From positions 240,762 through 304,761 of the forward strand of contig JAOAKA010000001.1 in NCBI GenBank assembly GCA_026413885.1: a DNA stretch of 64,000 nucleotides. The letters are read 5' to 3'. Below the pieces are notes generated by a model. The model made no database searches, was not told where the DNA came from, and worked only from the letters and a program-made list of their open reading frames with translations. Below are positions 34,810 to 43,341 of the stretch, piece by piece; positions within the stretch are counted from its first letter, which is position 1, and each line of letters begins with the position of its first letter. The stretch comes from Sulfolobales archaeon (GTDB lineage: Archaea; Thermoproteota; Thermoprotei_A; Sulfolobales; NBVN01). Made by a program: the position numbers and the translations under genes.

Positions 34810-34973
34810 TTCACACCAGATACATTCTCTGAAATATCTCAGTACTTTATAAAACCACAACACACATATTCAATTAGTGAACTGATTTATTATCTATCTT
34901 TCAGATGAAACAGATATGTAGGTAAACCTATAGCAACTCAAATTAAGAACTAGAGTAACACAGATACTGAAAG

Positions 34974-34981
34974 CTTAAAAA
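34974..34981 (+). promoter_or_regulatory. TATA box of the 5S rRNA gene
   Basis: CTTAAAAA is centred about 25 bases before the 5S start near 35002, the normal archaeal distance. Confidence 0.7.
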
Positions 34982-35001
34982 CCCGGTATACATGAAGTGA
35001 G

Positions 35002-35127
35002 TGGCGGATCCCGACCATAGCGGTCGGGAAACACCCGGACTCGTCAGATCCCGGAAGTTAAGCCGGCCGCGTTGGAGAGGCAGTGAGGTCCGCGAGGCCT
35101 CGCAGCCTCTTCAAGTTGGGATCCGCT
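35002..35127 (+). rRNA. 5S ribosomal RNA
   Basis: The gene shows GCGGATCCC at its 5' side pairing with GGGATCCGC at its 3' side (helix I), the CACCCGGACTC and CCCGGAAGTTAAGC helix II-III segments and GGGAT near the 3' end. It is about 126 bases long and stands alone, with no 16S or 23S gene nearby, as is common in crenarchaea. A C-rich and then T-rich stretch follows. Confidence 0.95.
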
Positions 35128-35184
35128 GCGTATCCCCTATTTATGATTTAGGTGCTATCTGCGGCTGCTGTATTTCAATAAGCT

Positions 35185-35496
35185 TTAGTTAGTAGACTCA
35201 AGTTCTCGTAATTCTTCTCTAATAATGTTCTTGATTTCGTATTTGTGCATCCTGAGGAAATGGAGGTACATACCTTTTCTCGTATAGGGTCCTTTCCCAC
35301 ATATGTTACAGTAAAGCTGGTTATCAGAAGTGCGAACTATGTACTTGGATGAGTGCTTTATAGCTTTAGATACTACTTCCTCAAAAAGTGGGGAGGTAGT
35401 TTTCAGTCTAAAATTTCTGATTTTAAAACCTACAGCAACTCTAATTACAACATCGATTAGTTTTTCTGAAAGAACGTCGGTATCGTATATAGCCAT
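35185..35496 (-). CDS. Single C2H2 zinc-finger protein
   Basis: The protein of 103 residues ends in one C2H2 finger (CNICGKGPYTRKGMYLHFLRMH). The N-terminal part is alpha/beta with no recognised family. Short proteins with a lone C2H2 finger are typical of Crenarchaeota and are often transcription factors. ATG 35496 follows GGTGT; the GTG at 35505 overlaps the upstream gene. Confidence 0.75.
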   Translation of the reverse strand: MAIYDTDVLSEKLIDVVIRVAVGFKIRNFRLKTTSPLFEEVVSKAIKHSSKYIVRTSDNQLYCNICGKGPYTRKGMYLHFLRMHKYEIKNIIREELRELESTN

Positions 35497-35497
35497 T

Positions 35498-36031
35498 CTA
35501 CACACCTAAACCTCCAACTGATATCGCAAGACTAGTTAAAGCTACTTGAAGAGCTAGTGGAGGGGTTAGCGGCTGCAGTTTTTGCTCTAACTCCTCACAG
35601 AAAGATATGTGCAGATAGCGGCAGGTCAAGCTAATTAGCTCTTCAGAGTCTTCAATACCGACTTCTCCCTTCACTAAGGATATTCTATAACCTACAATCA
35701 TGTTCAGGAATTCTGCGAGAGACCTATCTGAAGAATCTATTTCCCAAAGGTGTTTTTCAATCTTAGAGGATAGAAGTGATGCTAGACCAGGAATGTATGT
35801 TCCTTCTACCGCTAGAGCCTCTAGAAATCTTCCAACGTAGTCTCTAAGAACAGCCACTAGTTCTTCAGAGTATTCTTGATATTCGAGAGAATTCACTATA
35901 TCGATCATAGAATTAACTAGCGTGATCCCAGATATAACTTCATCTACTAGTTCTAAGTCTACTAACGTATCTTGAGTATTCCTACTTGGTGCGCTATAGA
36001 ACCTACTAGCGTAATTCATAGTCTTATCCAT
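35498..36031 (-). CDS. Helical protein, unknown
   Basis: The 177-residue protein is mostly helical, acidic, and has a hydrophobic C-terminal stretch (LALQVALTSLAISVGGLGV) that might insert in a membrane. It is directly upstream of the zinc-finger gene with a one-base separation in spacing, so the two form a unit. No family recognised. The gap upstream (36032-36265) shows no gene. Confidence 0.55.
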   Translation of the reverse strand: MDKTMNYASRFYSAPSRNTQDTLVDLELVDEVISGITLVNSMIDIVNSLEYQEYSEELVAVLRDYVGRFLEALAVEGTYIPGLASLLSSKIEKHLWEIDSSDRSLAEFLNMIVGYRISLVKGEVGIEDSEELISLTCRYLHISFCEELEQKLQPLTPPLALQVALTSLAISVGGLGV

Positions 36032-36265
36032 ACTTTTACTCTATAAGGACTGTAGTCTAAAATAGTCTGATAAAACTAAATAGCCTCTTCCAGTTAATCG
36101 AGATATTACGAAATCCGTGTGGATCAGACACTTTAAACTGCTAGATATTACAGCGATTATAGTTTTAATTTGATACCACAGTGAAACTGATAGAAGTTCT
36201 TCAATGTCAGATGACTGCTCTAGGTATTAAATACTTGCTAACTGAGAGCTTCGTGGGCTCTTAAG

Positions 36266-36784
36266 GTGGGTTATCACATATACTGGAGGAAGTACTCTAT
36301 TGATACGAAAAGTAAGTTTGAAGTAGTTAAACTAACAAAGCTAGTTGAAGATACTGTGAGAGAATCGGGAATTAAAGATGGGTATGTTCTCGTATTTATT
36401 CCACACACAACTGCTGCTATAGCTATTAACGAATACGAACCTAGAATCTTAGAGGACTATATTGTGTGGATTAAGAAAGAGTTTTCTCCCGGAGGGGGTT
36501 GGAAGCACGATGAAATAGACGACAACGCTCACGCTCATATAGCGTCTCTAGTGATCGGACAGTCAAAAATGCTTCCGATATCCGGAGGACACATAACTAG
36601 AGGAACCTGGCAGGAAGTACTACTACTTGAATTTGATGGACCACGTAGAAGAGATATCTTTATCCAAGTTCACGGAATCCGGCAAGACCTAGAGAAAGAA
36701 GCCGCTAGCTCATCTATGAAGTCTGCTAATGTGTTCAGTAAGAATTCCCGGAATCAGAATCCTAATTTTAACTCGAGCATGTAG
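36266..36784 (+). CDS. YjbQ family (UPF0047) protein
   Basis: The first 140 residues are the YjbQ domain: HTTAAIAINE (near 47-56), NAHAHIASLVIG and GTWQEVLLLEFDGPRRR, with His residues that bind metal. Some members show thiamine phosphate synthase side activity; the native role is not settled. The last 30 residues, rich in Ser and Asn, go beyond the usual end and overlap 75 bases of the opposing gene. Start is GTG with an ATTAAATA box about 35 bases upstream. Confidence 0.88.
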   Translation: MGYHIYWRKYSIDTKSKFEVVKLTKLVEDTVRESGIKDGYVLVFIPHTTAAIAINEYEPRILEDYIVWIKKEFSPGGGWKHDEIDDNAHAHIASLVIGQSKMLPISGGHITRGTWQEVLLLEFDGPRRRDIFIQVHGIRQDLEKEAASSSMKSANVFSKNSRNQNPNFNSSM

Positions 36785-37216
36785 AAGCGCCAGAGCTTCC
36801 GATATTTTAATTAATCTCGAAGAAAAAGCTCTATATCTACGCTCACCTAAAGCTACGTCTTCCTCAAACTTTACCGGCACCCTTAAGTCATCGTCTGTGA
36901 GACCAAAAAGAAGTACTAAGTAGTATATATAGAGTTCTCTAGCTACTTCTCTTAGAAAGCTTAAGTCTATGAAAGATTCCTCTCTCACTGTAGAAGGCAC
37001 TAACCCGGAAATAGCTTTCGAAAATCTAACTTGCGGTAATGACTTCAATACTTCACGCAGTAGCTCAATGAACTCAACACAAAGTAGTGCTCGACTTAAG
37101 CAGAAAGCTAGTACTTGCTTAATCTCTCTAGATATACTCGATACGTCGTCACGATCTAACTTAGAAAGCTCTTCACCTACTACTTCCGCTAGTGTAAGTC
37201 TGTCTATACTCGACAT
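36710..37216 (-). CDS. Helical protein, unknown, divergent from TFE-beta
   Basis: The 168-residue frame is helical with a final strand segment (VKIRILIPGIL). It has normal codon use for the window, unlike the Ser-rich frame opposite it, so I treat it as the real gene. It is divergently arranged with the TFE-beta gene over a shared TTATTTAAAT box, and it overlaps YjbQ tail to tail by 75 bases. I do not recognise the family; a GINS-like subunit crossed my mind from the helix plus strand layout but is not supported. Confidence 0.6.
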   Translation of the reverse strand: MSSIDRLTLAEVVGEELSKLDRDDVSSISREIKQVLAFCLSRALLCVEFIELLREVLKSLPQVRFSKAISGLVPSTVREESFIDLSFLREVARELYIYYLVLLFGLTDDDLRVPVKFEEDVALGERRYRAFSSRLIKISEALALLHARVKIRILIPGILTEHISRLHR

Positions 37217-37343
37217 AATCCGCCTAGCTTTGATGTCGATAGCTTATTTAAATCTTTTTGAACCCAGCAGGTTTAACACAGATAGAGACTCCAAAGCGCT
37301 GAGTTTAAAGCTTAGCTATATTTACTTTGTAACCACGCATATA

Positions 37344-37748
37344 TTGGGGTTACGTATCAGAGGTAATGTGAGTTTCGAAGACAAGGTACTTGAATTAGTG
37401 AAAGAGCTGACAAAGAAGGATGGAGGAATAGTACAGAGTGAACTATGGAGAATTCTCGGAATAGATAGTAGAGAAGGAAGTAAGCTCGTAGCCAGACTGA
37501 TGAGAAAAGGACTTCTGATGAGAGAAGCTATAGTACATAGAGGAAAGAAGACATATATTCTGAAATACTCAGACACCACGAAGGTCCCGGTTAGTATTTC
37601 AGTAAGCTTAAACCCAGCAATAGAAATTCCGTGCTTTACGTGCAGGCAGATAAGTAGATGTAGTATTGGAGGATACTATGACCCGATAAGATGCACACTG
37701 CTAACAAAGTATCTTCTATCTATCAACATTCAAAATCTACGTCGCTAA
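37344..37748 (+). CDS. Transcription initiation factor TFE-beta-like
   Basis: The protein of about 134 residues has an N-terminal winged helix (FEDKVLELVKEL to KKTYILKY) and then four cysteines (CFTCRQISRC and a fourth in PIRC) in the pattern of the [4Fe-4S] domain of archaeal TFE-beta, the RPC39 homologue that partners TFE-alpha at promoters. The frame continues upstream, but that part is antisense to the opposing gene. TTG 37344 suits a leaderless start after TATATTTA (37317-37324); GTG 37368 with GAGGT is the alternative. Confidence 0.78.
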   Translation: MGLRIRGNVSFEDKVLELVKELTKKDGGIVQSELWRILGIDSREGSKLVARLMRKGLLMREAIVHRGKKTYILKYSDTTKVPVSISVSLNPAIEIPCFTCRQISRCSIGGYYDPIRCTLLTKYLLSINIQNLRR

Positions 37749-37856
37749 AATATAGTTCTTCTGAGAAGTTCGCCGCAGAACTTTAAAAAGCTGGTTTAAC
37801 CTCCTGTTGTGTCGAGTGTGAGTCCTTTAAGAAATTATTAAACTTCTAGAAGCTAT

Positions 37857-37908
37857 AGTAGTAAAATGACGGTCCTCTGATGGTTGATGTATCTTCTCTT
37901 CACTGATT
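37857..37908 (+). ncRNA. Weak C/D box sRNA candidate
   Basis: CTGA (37877-37880), three bases, TTGATGT (37884-37890), a 12-base guide ATCTTCTCTTCA and CTGA (37903-37906) have the D', C', guide and D spacing of archaeal C/D guides. ATTAAAC (37837-37843) lies a suitable distance upstream. The 5' C box is not recognisable (GTAGTAA at best), so this may be half of a diverged sRNA or chance. Confidence 0.3.
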
Positions 37909-37960
37909 AACTAACGGTCTTTAAAGACTAATCTCTTAAAGTATATAGTAGGTATAGAGA

Positions 37961-39529
37961 GTGGCGGTATCTGAAGAAAGCTTTAAGTCGATATCACCAG
38001 CAGAATTCTTCTACAAGAATAAAGAGATAGCTGGTTTCTCTAATCCTGCGAGAGCTCTGTATCAAACTGTTAGAGAGTTAGTTGAGAACTCTCTTGACGC
38101 AACTGAGAATCACGGAATACTTCCGATAATTAAAGTCTCTATTAGAGAACTTGAAGTTGTATCAGAAGGAGCATACTACGAAGTAGTCGTTGAAGATAAT
38201 GGTGTAGGCATTCCTCCTAGATATGTTCCACAAGCTTTCGCACAGCTATTGTTCAGCTCTAAATATATTCTAAGACAGTCAAGAGGGATGTTTGGTTTAG
38301 GAGCTAAAATGGCTGTTCTCTACGCTCAAATAACTACCGGGCACCCAGCTGAAGTAGTAGTAGCACCGATAAAGTCTAAACATGTATGCAGCTTTAAACT
38401 GAAGATAGACATAAGAGAAAACAAGCCTGTTATATTAGGTTTTACCACCACCTCAAATATCTCGGGAAAACACGGCACCGTAGTTAGATTAGTTACTCTA
38501 GGAGATTGGACTAGGTCTAGGCAAAGAGTCTATGAATACCTGAGGAGAACAGCAGTAATAGCTCCGTATGCTGAGATAGCTTTTAGAGATCCTGAAGGTA
38601 ACTACTTACTGTTTGAGAGATCTATAGATAAGCTACCTCCTCCCGCAAGAGAAGCTCTTCCACATCCTCACGGAATAGATATAGAAACTATGAAGAGCGT
38701 GTTGAAATCTATAGCTGAAAAACATGTAGTGGAGGGGTTAGTCGAGAGCTTTCAGGGAATAGGTAGAACAACAGCAATTAGAATTCTCGAAGAAGCTAAT
38801 ATCGATTTAGAAAAGAAAGCTGGAGAATTAACAGATCTCGAAATCGAAACACTTGTTAGAGTAATGAAGAGCTATAGAGATATAAAGCCACCTAGAGCTA
38901 ACCATCTATCGTATCTAGGTGAAGAGATAATAGTTGCCGGACTTAAGAAGATATTTGAACCAGAGTTCACTACAGCAATTACTAGGAGACCCTCAGTTTA
39001 TGAGGGACAAGCATTCATAGTTGAGGTCGGAGTGGCTTATGGAGGCAAAGTACCAGTGACTGAAAAACCCCTAATTCTAAGATACGCAAATAAGATTCCT
39101 CTACTCTACGATGAAGGAATCGACGTAGTATATAAAGTACTAGACGAGAAAAGAGGCATAGACTTTAAAGTATACGAGATAGAGTTTCCAGCACCTTTAG
39201 TTATACTAACTCATATATGTAGTACGAAAATCCCCTATAGAGGAGTTGGAAAAGAAGCTGTAGCTGACGTACCTGAGATAGAGAGTGAAATTGAGAGTGC
39301 GCTTAGAGAGGTACTTAGAAAACTGAGGTTGTATATACAACATAAGAGAAGAGAGCTGGAGGAAATAGAGAAAGCAGTTGCTATAGCGAAATACATACCC
39401 GAAATATCGGAATCTCTGTACAGGGTGTATAAAGTAGACATACGAGATACGTCTACAAAACTCTTAGAACTGCTTAACTCTAGGTTAAAGTCGTTTAAGA
39501 TAAGTAGTTTAAGCAGTGTGGTGATGTAA
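37961..39529 (+). CDS. top6B: DNA topoisomerase VI subunit B
   Basis: The ATPase subunit of the type IIB topoisomerase. GHKL motifs are present: LVENSLDA, EDNGVGIPP and RGMFGLGAKM. A helix-two-turn-helix region follows, then the transducer with the switch Lys region, to 522 residues. GTG start. It ends one base before the A subunit, so the A2B2 enzyme is made from one message. Confidence 0.97.
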   Translation: MAVSEESFKSISPAEFFYKNKEIAGFSNPARALYQTVRELVENSLDATENHGILPIIKVSIRELEVVSEGAYYEVVVEDNGVGIPPRYVPQAFAQLLFSSKYILRQSRGMFGLGAKMAVLYAQITTGHPAEVVVAPIKSKHVCSFKLKIDIRENKPVILGFTTTSNISGKHGTVVRLVTLGDWTRSRQRVYEYLRRTAVIAPYAEIAFRDPEGNYLLFERSIDKLPPPAREALPHPHGIDIETMKSVLKSIAEKHVVEGLVESFQGIGRTTAIRILEEANIDLEKKAGELTDLEIETLVRVMKSYRDIKPPRANHLSYLGEEIIVAGLKKIFEPEFTTAITRRPSVYEGQAFIVEVGVAYGGKVPVTEKPLILRYANKIPLLYDEGIDVVYKVLDEKRGIDFKVYEIEFPAPLVILTHICSTKIPYRGVGKEAVADVPEIESEIESALREVLRKLRLYIQHKRRELEEIEKAVAIAKYIPEISESLYRVYKVDIRDTSTKLLELLNSRLKSFKISSLSSVVM

Positions 39530-39530
39530 T

Positions 39531-40706
39531 ATGAGTGCCACCAGCTATTCGTCTAAAGTCGATGTTAAAGCTAGAGAGAGAGCACTTAAAGTTTTACATG
39601 AGAAGTTTTACGTAGTTCTTAAAGACATACTGGAGGGAAGACCCCCCAAACTAGTAATAAAGAAGAGAACTCTCAGTAACACTATTTACGAACCAGAGAG
39701 AAAACTTCTCCTACTAGGTGAATCAGTTTTTGAGAGGTCTCTTCTAGATCTGCGGGAAGCAAAGAAGTTTATGCAGACGTTACTAATGGCTAGTATAATC
39801 TATGAAGCACTATCTAACAGTGAGTATCCCACTATAAGAGATCTCTACTATAGAGGTAAGCATACAATTCGATATAGAAAGCTGCCCTCTAAAAACGTAG
39901 GAGAAGAGAATACCTGGGACGAACAATCAGAGTCAGATTCGGTGTTGAGAGATATTGAAGTTTTTACAAATGTACTTAGAGAAGAGATGTTAATTCTGAG
40001 TAAAGAGAAGGGGAAGGTTGTAGGTGACTTAAAAATTAGGTCCGGTGATGATATTATCGACTTAAGTAAGATGGGTCACGGAGCTTACTCTATAGAGCCT
40101 ACACCAGACCTCATAGACTTTATTGAAGTTAACGCAGAGTTTGTTTTAGTAGTCGAAAAAGATGCTGTCTTCCAGCAGCTTCACAGAGCCGGCTTCTGGA
40201 GAAGTTATCGAGCTGTATTAATTACAAGTGCTGGACAACCCGATAGAGCTACCAGAAGATTTGTTAGAAGACTTAGCGAGGAACTTAAACTCCCAGTTTA
40301 CGTGATCTCTGATTCAGACCCCTACGGATTCTACATATACAGCGTCTTTAAGACAGGTTCTATAACTCTATCTTACGAAAGTGAGAGACTGGCGACACCG
40401 AGCGCGAGATTTCTCGGGGTTATGATGACTGATATATTCGGTAGCAATAAGCTCAATAAGAAACCTTATCTAACTGAAGAAGAGAGGAGAAACTTCATTA
40501 TTAGAGCTAAAGAACGCGATATTAAGAGAGCTAGAGAACTCAAGGAGTACCCGTGGTTTAAATCTGAGAGGTGGCGGATAGAGCTAGATGAGTTTTTAGA
40601 GAGAAGAGTTAAGCTAGAGATAGAGGCTCTAGCTGGTAAGGGACTTAAATTCCTAGCAGATAAGTACATACCTGATAAGATCGGTATTGGTGATTGGATT
40701 GAGTAA
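39531..40706 (+). CDS. top6A: DNA topoisomerase VI subunit A (Spo11-like)
   Basis: The DNA-cleaving subunit. The catalytic Tyr is in IRDLYYRG (Y106 or Y107), and the Toprim acidic residues are in VVEKDAVF and ISDSDPYG. The 391 residues are standard. ATG follows GGTGAT in the end of top6B. The enzyme relaxes supercoils and separates sister chromosomes. Confidence 0.97.
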   Translation: MSATSYSSKVDVKARERALKVLHEKFYVVLKDILEGRPPKLVIKKRTLSNTIYEPERKLLLLGESVFERSLLDLREAKKFMQTLLMASIIYEALSNSEYPTIRDLYYRGKHTIRYRKLPSKNVGEENTWDEQSESDSVLRDIEVFTNVLREEMLILSKEKGKVVGDLKIRSGDDIIDLSKMGHGAYSIEPTPDLIDFIEVNAEFVLVVEKDAVFQQLHRAGFWRSYRAVLITSAGQPDRATRRFVRRLSEELKLPVYVISDSDPYGFYIYSVFKTGSITLSYESERLATPSARFLGVMMTDIFGSNKLNKKPYLTEEERRNFIIRAKERDIKRARELKEYPWFKSERWRIELDEFLERRVKLEIEALAGKGLKFLADKYIPDKIGIGDWIE

Positions 40707-41406
40707 TTTATCAATATCACACCTACTAGAATACTTGAAAGTATTAGAAGAATCTATAGACCAGACTATGCTGAGGTACGACGCCTCGGAGAAAGACTAT
40801 GTGAGCTTCGTAGAGAAATCCGAGAAGTATAGGTTTAGAGCAATAATAGTTCCACAAGTAGTACTTCCAGTAATCGCACCAATAACTAAGCATGTAGTTG
40901 GAACTGTAGTAGGATTCCCAAACGGCTACATCCCGCTTAAAGCAAAACTCGGTGAAATAGATTTTGCAGCATCAGCTGGTGCTCGCGAAGTTGATGTTGT
41001 TTTAAACACTATCTCAGTTAAGAGTGGTAAGTGGGGTGAAGTTGAAAATGAGGTCTCAAGTATTGTGAAGAAGGTTAGAGAATATGGAATGATAGTTAAA
41101 ATAATTATTGAGACCTCCCTACTTAAAAAAGAGGAAATAAAGACTATCTCTAAAATAGTTGAAGAACTTGGTGCTAACTTCATAAAGACAAATACAGGAT
41201 TTGGAGCTAGAGGAGTTCTCCCATCTGATATACTAGTCATTAAGTCGTCGACCACTGGAAGAAGTAGAATTAAAGCATCTGGAGGAATTAGAACAGCTAT
41301 AGATGCGGCTCTAATGCTCTATCTAGGTGCACACGTTATTGGAGCAAGTAGTGGAGTAGAGATAGTTGAAGAAGCTAAAGCAATTATTAGCGAGACTCAC
41401 AGTTAG
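40699..41406 (+). CDS. deoC: Deoxyribose-phosphate aldolase
   Basis: DeoC splits 2-deoxyribose 5-phosphate into acetaldehyde and glyceraldehyde 3-phosphate through a Schiff base on K163 in FIKTNTGF. The DxT-type and EVDVVLN motifs are present. Start TTG 40699 has GGTGAT four bases before and overlaps top6A by eight bases; earlier TTG/GTG codons lie deeper in top6A. It may be co-transcribed with Topo VI though unrelated in function. Confidence 0.93.
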   Translation: MSNLSISHLLEYLKVLEESIDQTMLRYDASEKDYVSFVEKSEKYRFRAIIVPQVVLPVIAPITKHVVGTVVGFPNGYIPLKAKLGEIDFAASAGAREVDVVLNTISVKSGKWGEVENEVSSIVKKVREYGMIVKIIIETSLLKKEEIKTISKIVEELGANFIKTNTGFGARGVLPSDILVIKSSTTGRSRIKASGGIRTAIDAALMLYLGAHVIGASSGVEIVEEAKAIISETHS

Positions 41407-41450
41407 CTATTTATGTATTCGCTATTGATAAGTCAGATTAGGTGTTCCGA

Positions 41451-42038
41451 ATGGAGTCTTCGGGAAGTCTCTTAGATGAACTATGCTGGGTTATGAAGTA
41501 CATGTATGCTAAAGGCTTGATATCCGCTCTAAGTGGTAATATTAGTATTAAGCTAGATAGTACTAAGATAGCGATAACACCCTCCGGTAAGATAAAGTTT
41601 CTTCTTAAACCGGAGGATATATCTATAGTAAACACTAGTGGAGAATGCTTAAGTGGTCCGAAGCCCTCTGTAGAGATTGACATGCACTTAAGGATATACT
41701 CTAGCTGCTCTGAGTGCAAGTCGGTTGTACACGCACACGGACTTCTCTCACCTCTACTAGTAGGACTTTTAGAACCTGTTGAAAACTTAGAGATTAGAGC
41801 CTATGGGATCAAGATCTGCTATGTAGGTGAGCTACCTCCAGGGTCTAGAGAACTTGCTGAAGCAGTAAGTAAAGCAGTATCAACCGGCTGTAAAGCTGTC
41901 GTATTAAAAAATCACGGAATTGTGGGAGTAGGAAGAAGTCTCGGAGAAGCACTCGAAGTTATTGAAGCTGTAGAAAACTCTTTTAAGAAGAGCTTAGTAC
42001 TCTATGTGCTAAATAAGCTGAAGGCTATTTCTATGTAG
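41451..42038 (+). CDS. Class II aldolase/adducin family (fuculose-phosphate aldolase-like)
   Basis: The protein has the zinc site HAHGLL and a second His in KNHGIVGVG, plus SALSGNISI at the phosphate site and PSVEIDMHL before the first His pair. Candidates are L-fuculose- or L-ribulose-type phosphate aldolases or a methylthioribulose dehydratase; the sequence does not decide. ATG 41451 follows GGTG. It may act with DeoC next door in sugar-phosphate breakdown. Confidence 0.87.
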   Translation: MESSGSLLDELCWVMKYMYAKGLISALSGNISIKLDSTKIAITPSGKIKFLLKPEDISIVNTSGECLSGPKPSVEIDMHLRIYSSCSECKSVVHAHGLLSPLLVGLLEPVENLEIRAYGIKICYVGELPPGSRELAEAVSKAVSTGCKAVVLKNHGIVGVGRSLGEALEVIEAVENSFKKSLVLYVLNKLKAISM

Positions 42039-42103
42039 AGATATTCAATATCACTATAAGTAGTAAGAATTGCTGTAGCACTCAAATAATCTTCATGCTA
42101 CTA

Positions 42104-42469
42104 TTACTCGAGGAAAAACATCTTCTTCAAGATTCTCATAAATCCTCTGCTTCTCTTCTTTTCCCGACTCTTTATAGATTCTAATACTTCCTCACCATAG
42201 AGTGCAGCAATTAACATCTTAGACTGCTGATCCTGCATGTTTTCCGGCTCTATTCCCTCTGCTATCACTAGTAGTCTATCTAGTTCTTCTTCAGTTGCGT
42301 AATCCAGAGGACTACCTACTCTTTTATGAAGCTCCCAACGCTGATATAGTTGTGTTAGTACTCCTACGGCTTCATCATTTGAGTAGAAAGCTGCTTTCCT
42401 CCATGGTTCAAAGCTTAAGTCTACTAATTCCATAAGTCTTCTCTTCTTAGACTCTATACTCGCACACAT
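42104..42469 (-). CDS. Small charged protein, unknown
   Basis: The 121-residue protein is helical and charged, with a basic C-terminal end (KKRSRGFMRILKKM). It stands alone on the minus strand between two plus-strand genes. No family is recognised and no motif is seen. Codon use matches the neighbours, so I keep it as a probable gene. Confidence 0.55.
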   Translation of the reverse strand: MCASIESKKRRLMELVDLSFEPWRKAAFYSNDEAVGVLTQLYQRWELHKRVGSPLDYATEEELDRLLVIAEGIEPENMQDQQSKMLIAALYGEEVLESIKSREKKRSRGFMRILKKMFFLE

Positions 42470-42520
42470 ATTGCTGCCTAGTATTTATTAACTTCTCAAG
42501 TTATAAGTCCATGGTATATC

Positions 42521-43228
42521 TTGAGTGTAGAATCTAAGATAATTAAATACTTGAAAGAGAATCCGGGAGCAACTCCTAGGCTAATAGCTGATGCTCTAGG
42601 GCTTCCGATGAGTCAAGTTCGACTAGCTCTCAGCAAACTGAGAGACTCTGGTTACGTAGTCAGAGTTCCAGGCGAAGGATACTTTGTAAGAGTAGCTGCA
42701 GACTCTAGGAGTGTAGTGGAAGTTGAGGTAAACCACAACTCAGAGTTAAAGAGGGAGAGAGGCTACAGTGTGACCCAGTTTATTGAGAGGATTAGAGAGG
42801 CTGTTGATAGTCTAACCGGTAGAGTAGATAAACTTGAAAAAGAAGTAAAGGAAATTAAACTAACTCTCGAAGCACTCAGTAGAGCAATTCAGGAACCTAG
42901 GCAGAGGGTTTCAACGAGTTCTGAATCTCGCGAAGATATTGTTGTCAAAGAATTGAAGAGTAAAAAGATCATGAAAATTAGTGAGCTTCTAGCTATGGCT
43001 ACGAAACCACTAGAAGAATACATAGAGACTGGGGTATTGAAAATAGTGTCCGACTTAGCTGTCTATTTTGAGTTCTACAACTACTTCGTAGGTAGGTTTC
43101 CGATAGGAAAACTTGAAGTATCTAAGTTAAGCAGTGAGGAAAGAGAACTTATGAACGCTATGATCAAGGAGGGAATGGTCTACCTACATAGTGGAAGAGA
43201 GTATAGGTTAGTTCTCCCTCAGTCTTAA
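42521..43228 (+). CDS. Winged-helix protein with coiled coil
   Basis: Residues 1-60 form a clear winged helix (IIKYLKENPGATPRLIADAL, then MSQVRLALSKLRDSGYVVRV). Residues about 85-125 form a coiled coil (FIERIREAVDSLTGRVDKLEKEV pattern), and a second helix-rich domain ends the 235 residues. It is probably a DNA-binding, dimerising regulator. TTG start. It precedes the RNA-ligase-like gene on the same strand with a 113-base gap. Confidence 0.7.
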   Translation: MSVESKIIKYLKENPGATPRLIADALGLPMSQVRLALSKLRDSGYVVRVPGEGYFVRVAADSRSVVEVEVNHNSELKRERGYSVTQFIERIREAVDSLTGRVDKLEKEVKEIKLTLEALSRAIQEPRQRVSTSSESREDIVVKELKSKKIMKISELLAMATKPLEEYIETGVLKIVSDLAVYFEFYNYFVGRFPIGKLEVSKLSSEERELMNAMIKEGMVYLHSGREYRLVLPQS

Positions 43229-43341
43229 ATTAGAGGTCTCTTAGAATCGCCCACTATCAGACTGAGAGGAATTTAGTGTTTGTATATAGATTTTAAGTAA
43301 GGCTTTATGGACTCCAGATAGGTTTCAGATAGGGAGTAGGC

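Noticed and set aside
36969-37343. Upstream part of the TFE-beta reading frame as coding
   Set aside because: It is Ser/Thr-rich, antisense to the real-looking opposite gene, and is not preceded by a promoter or ribosome site.
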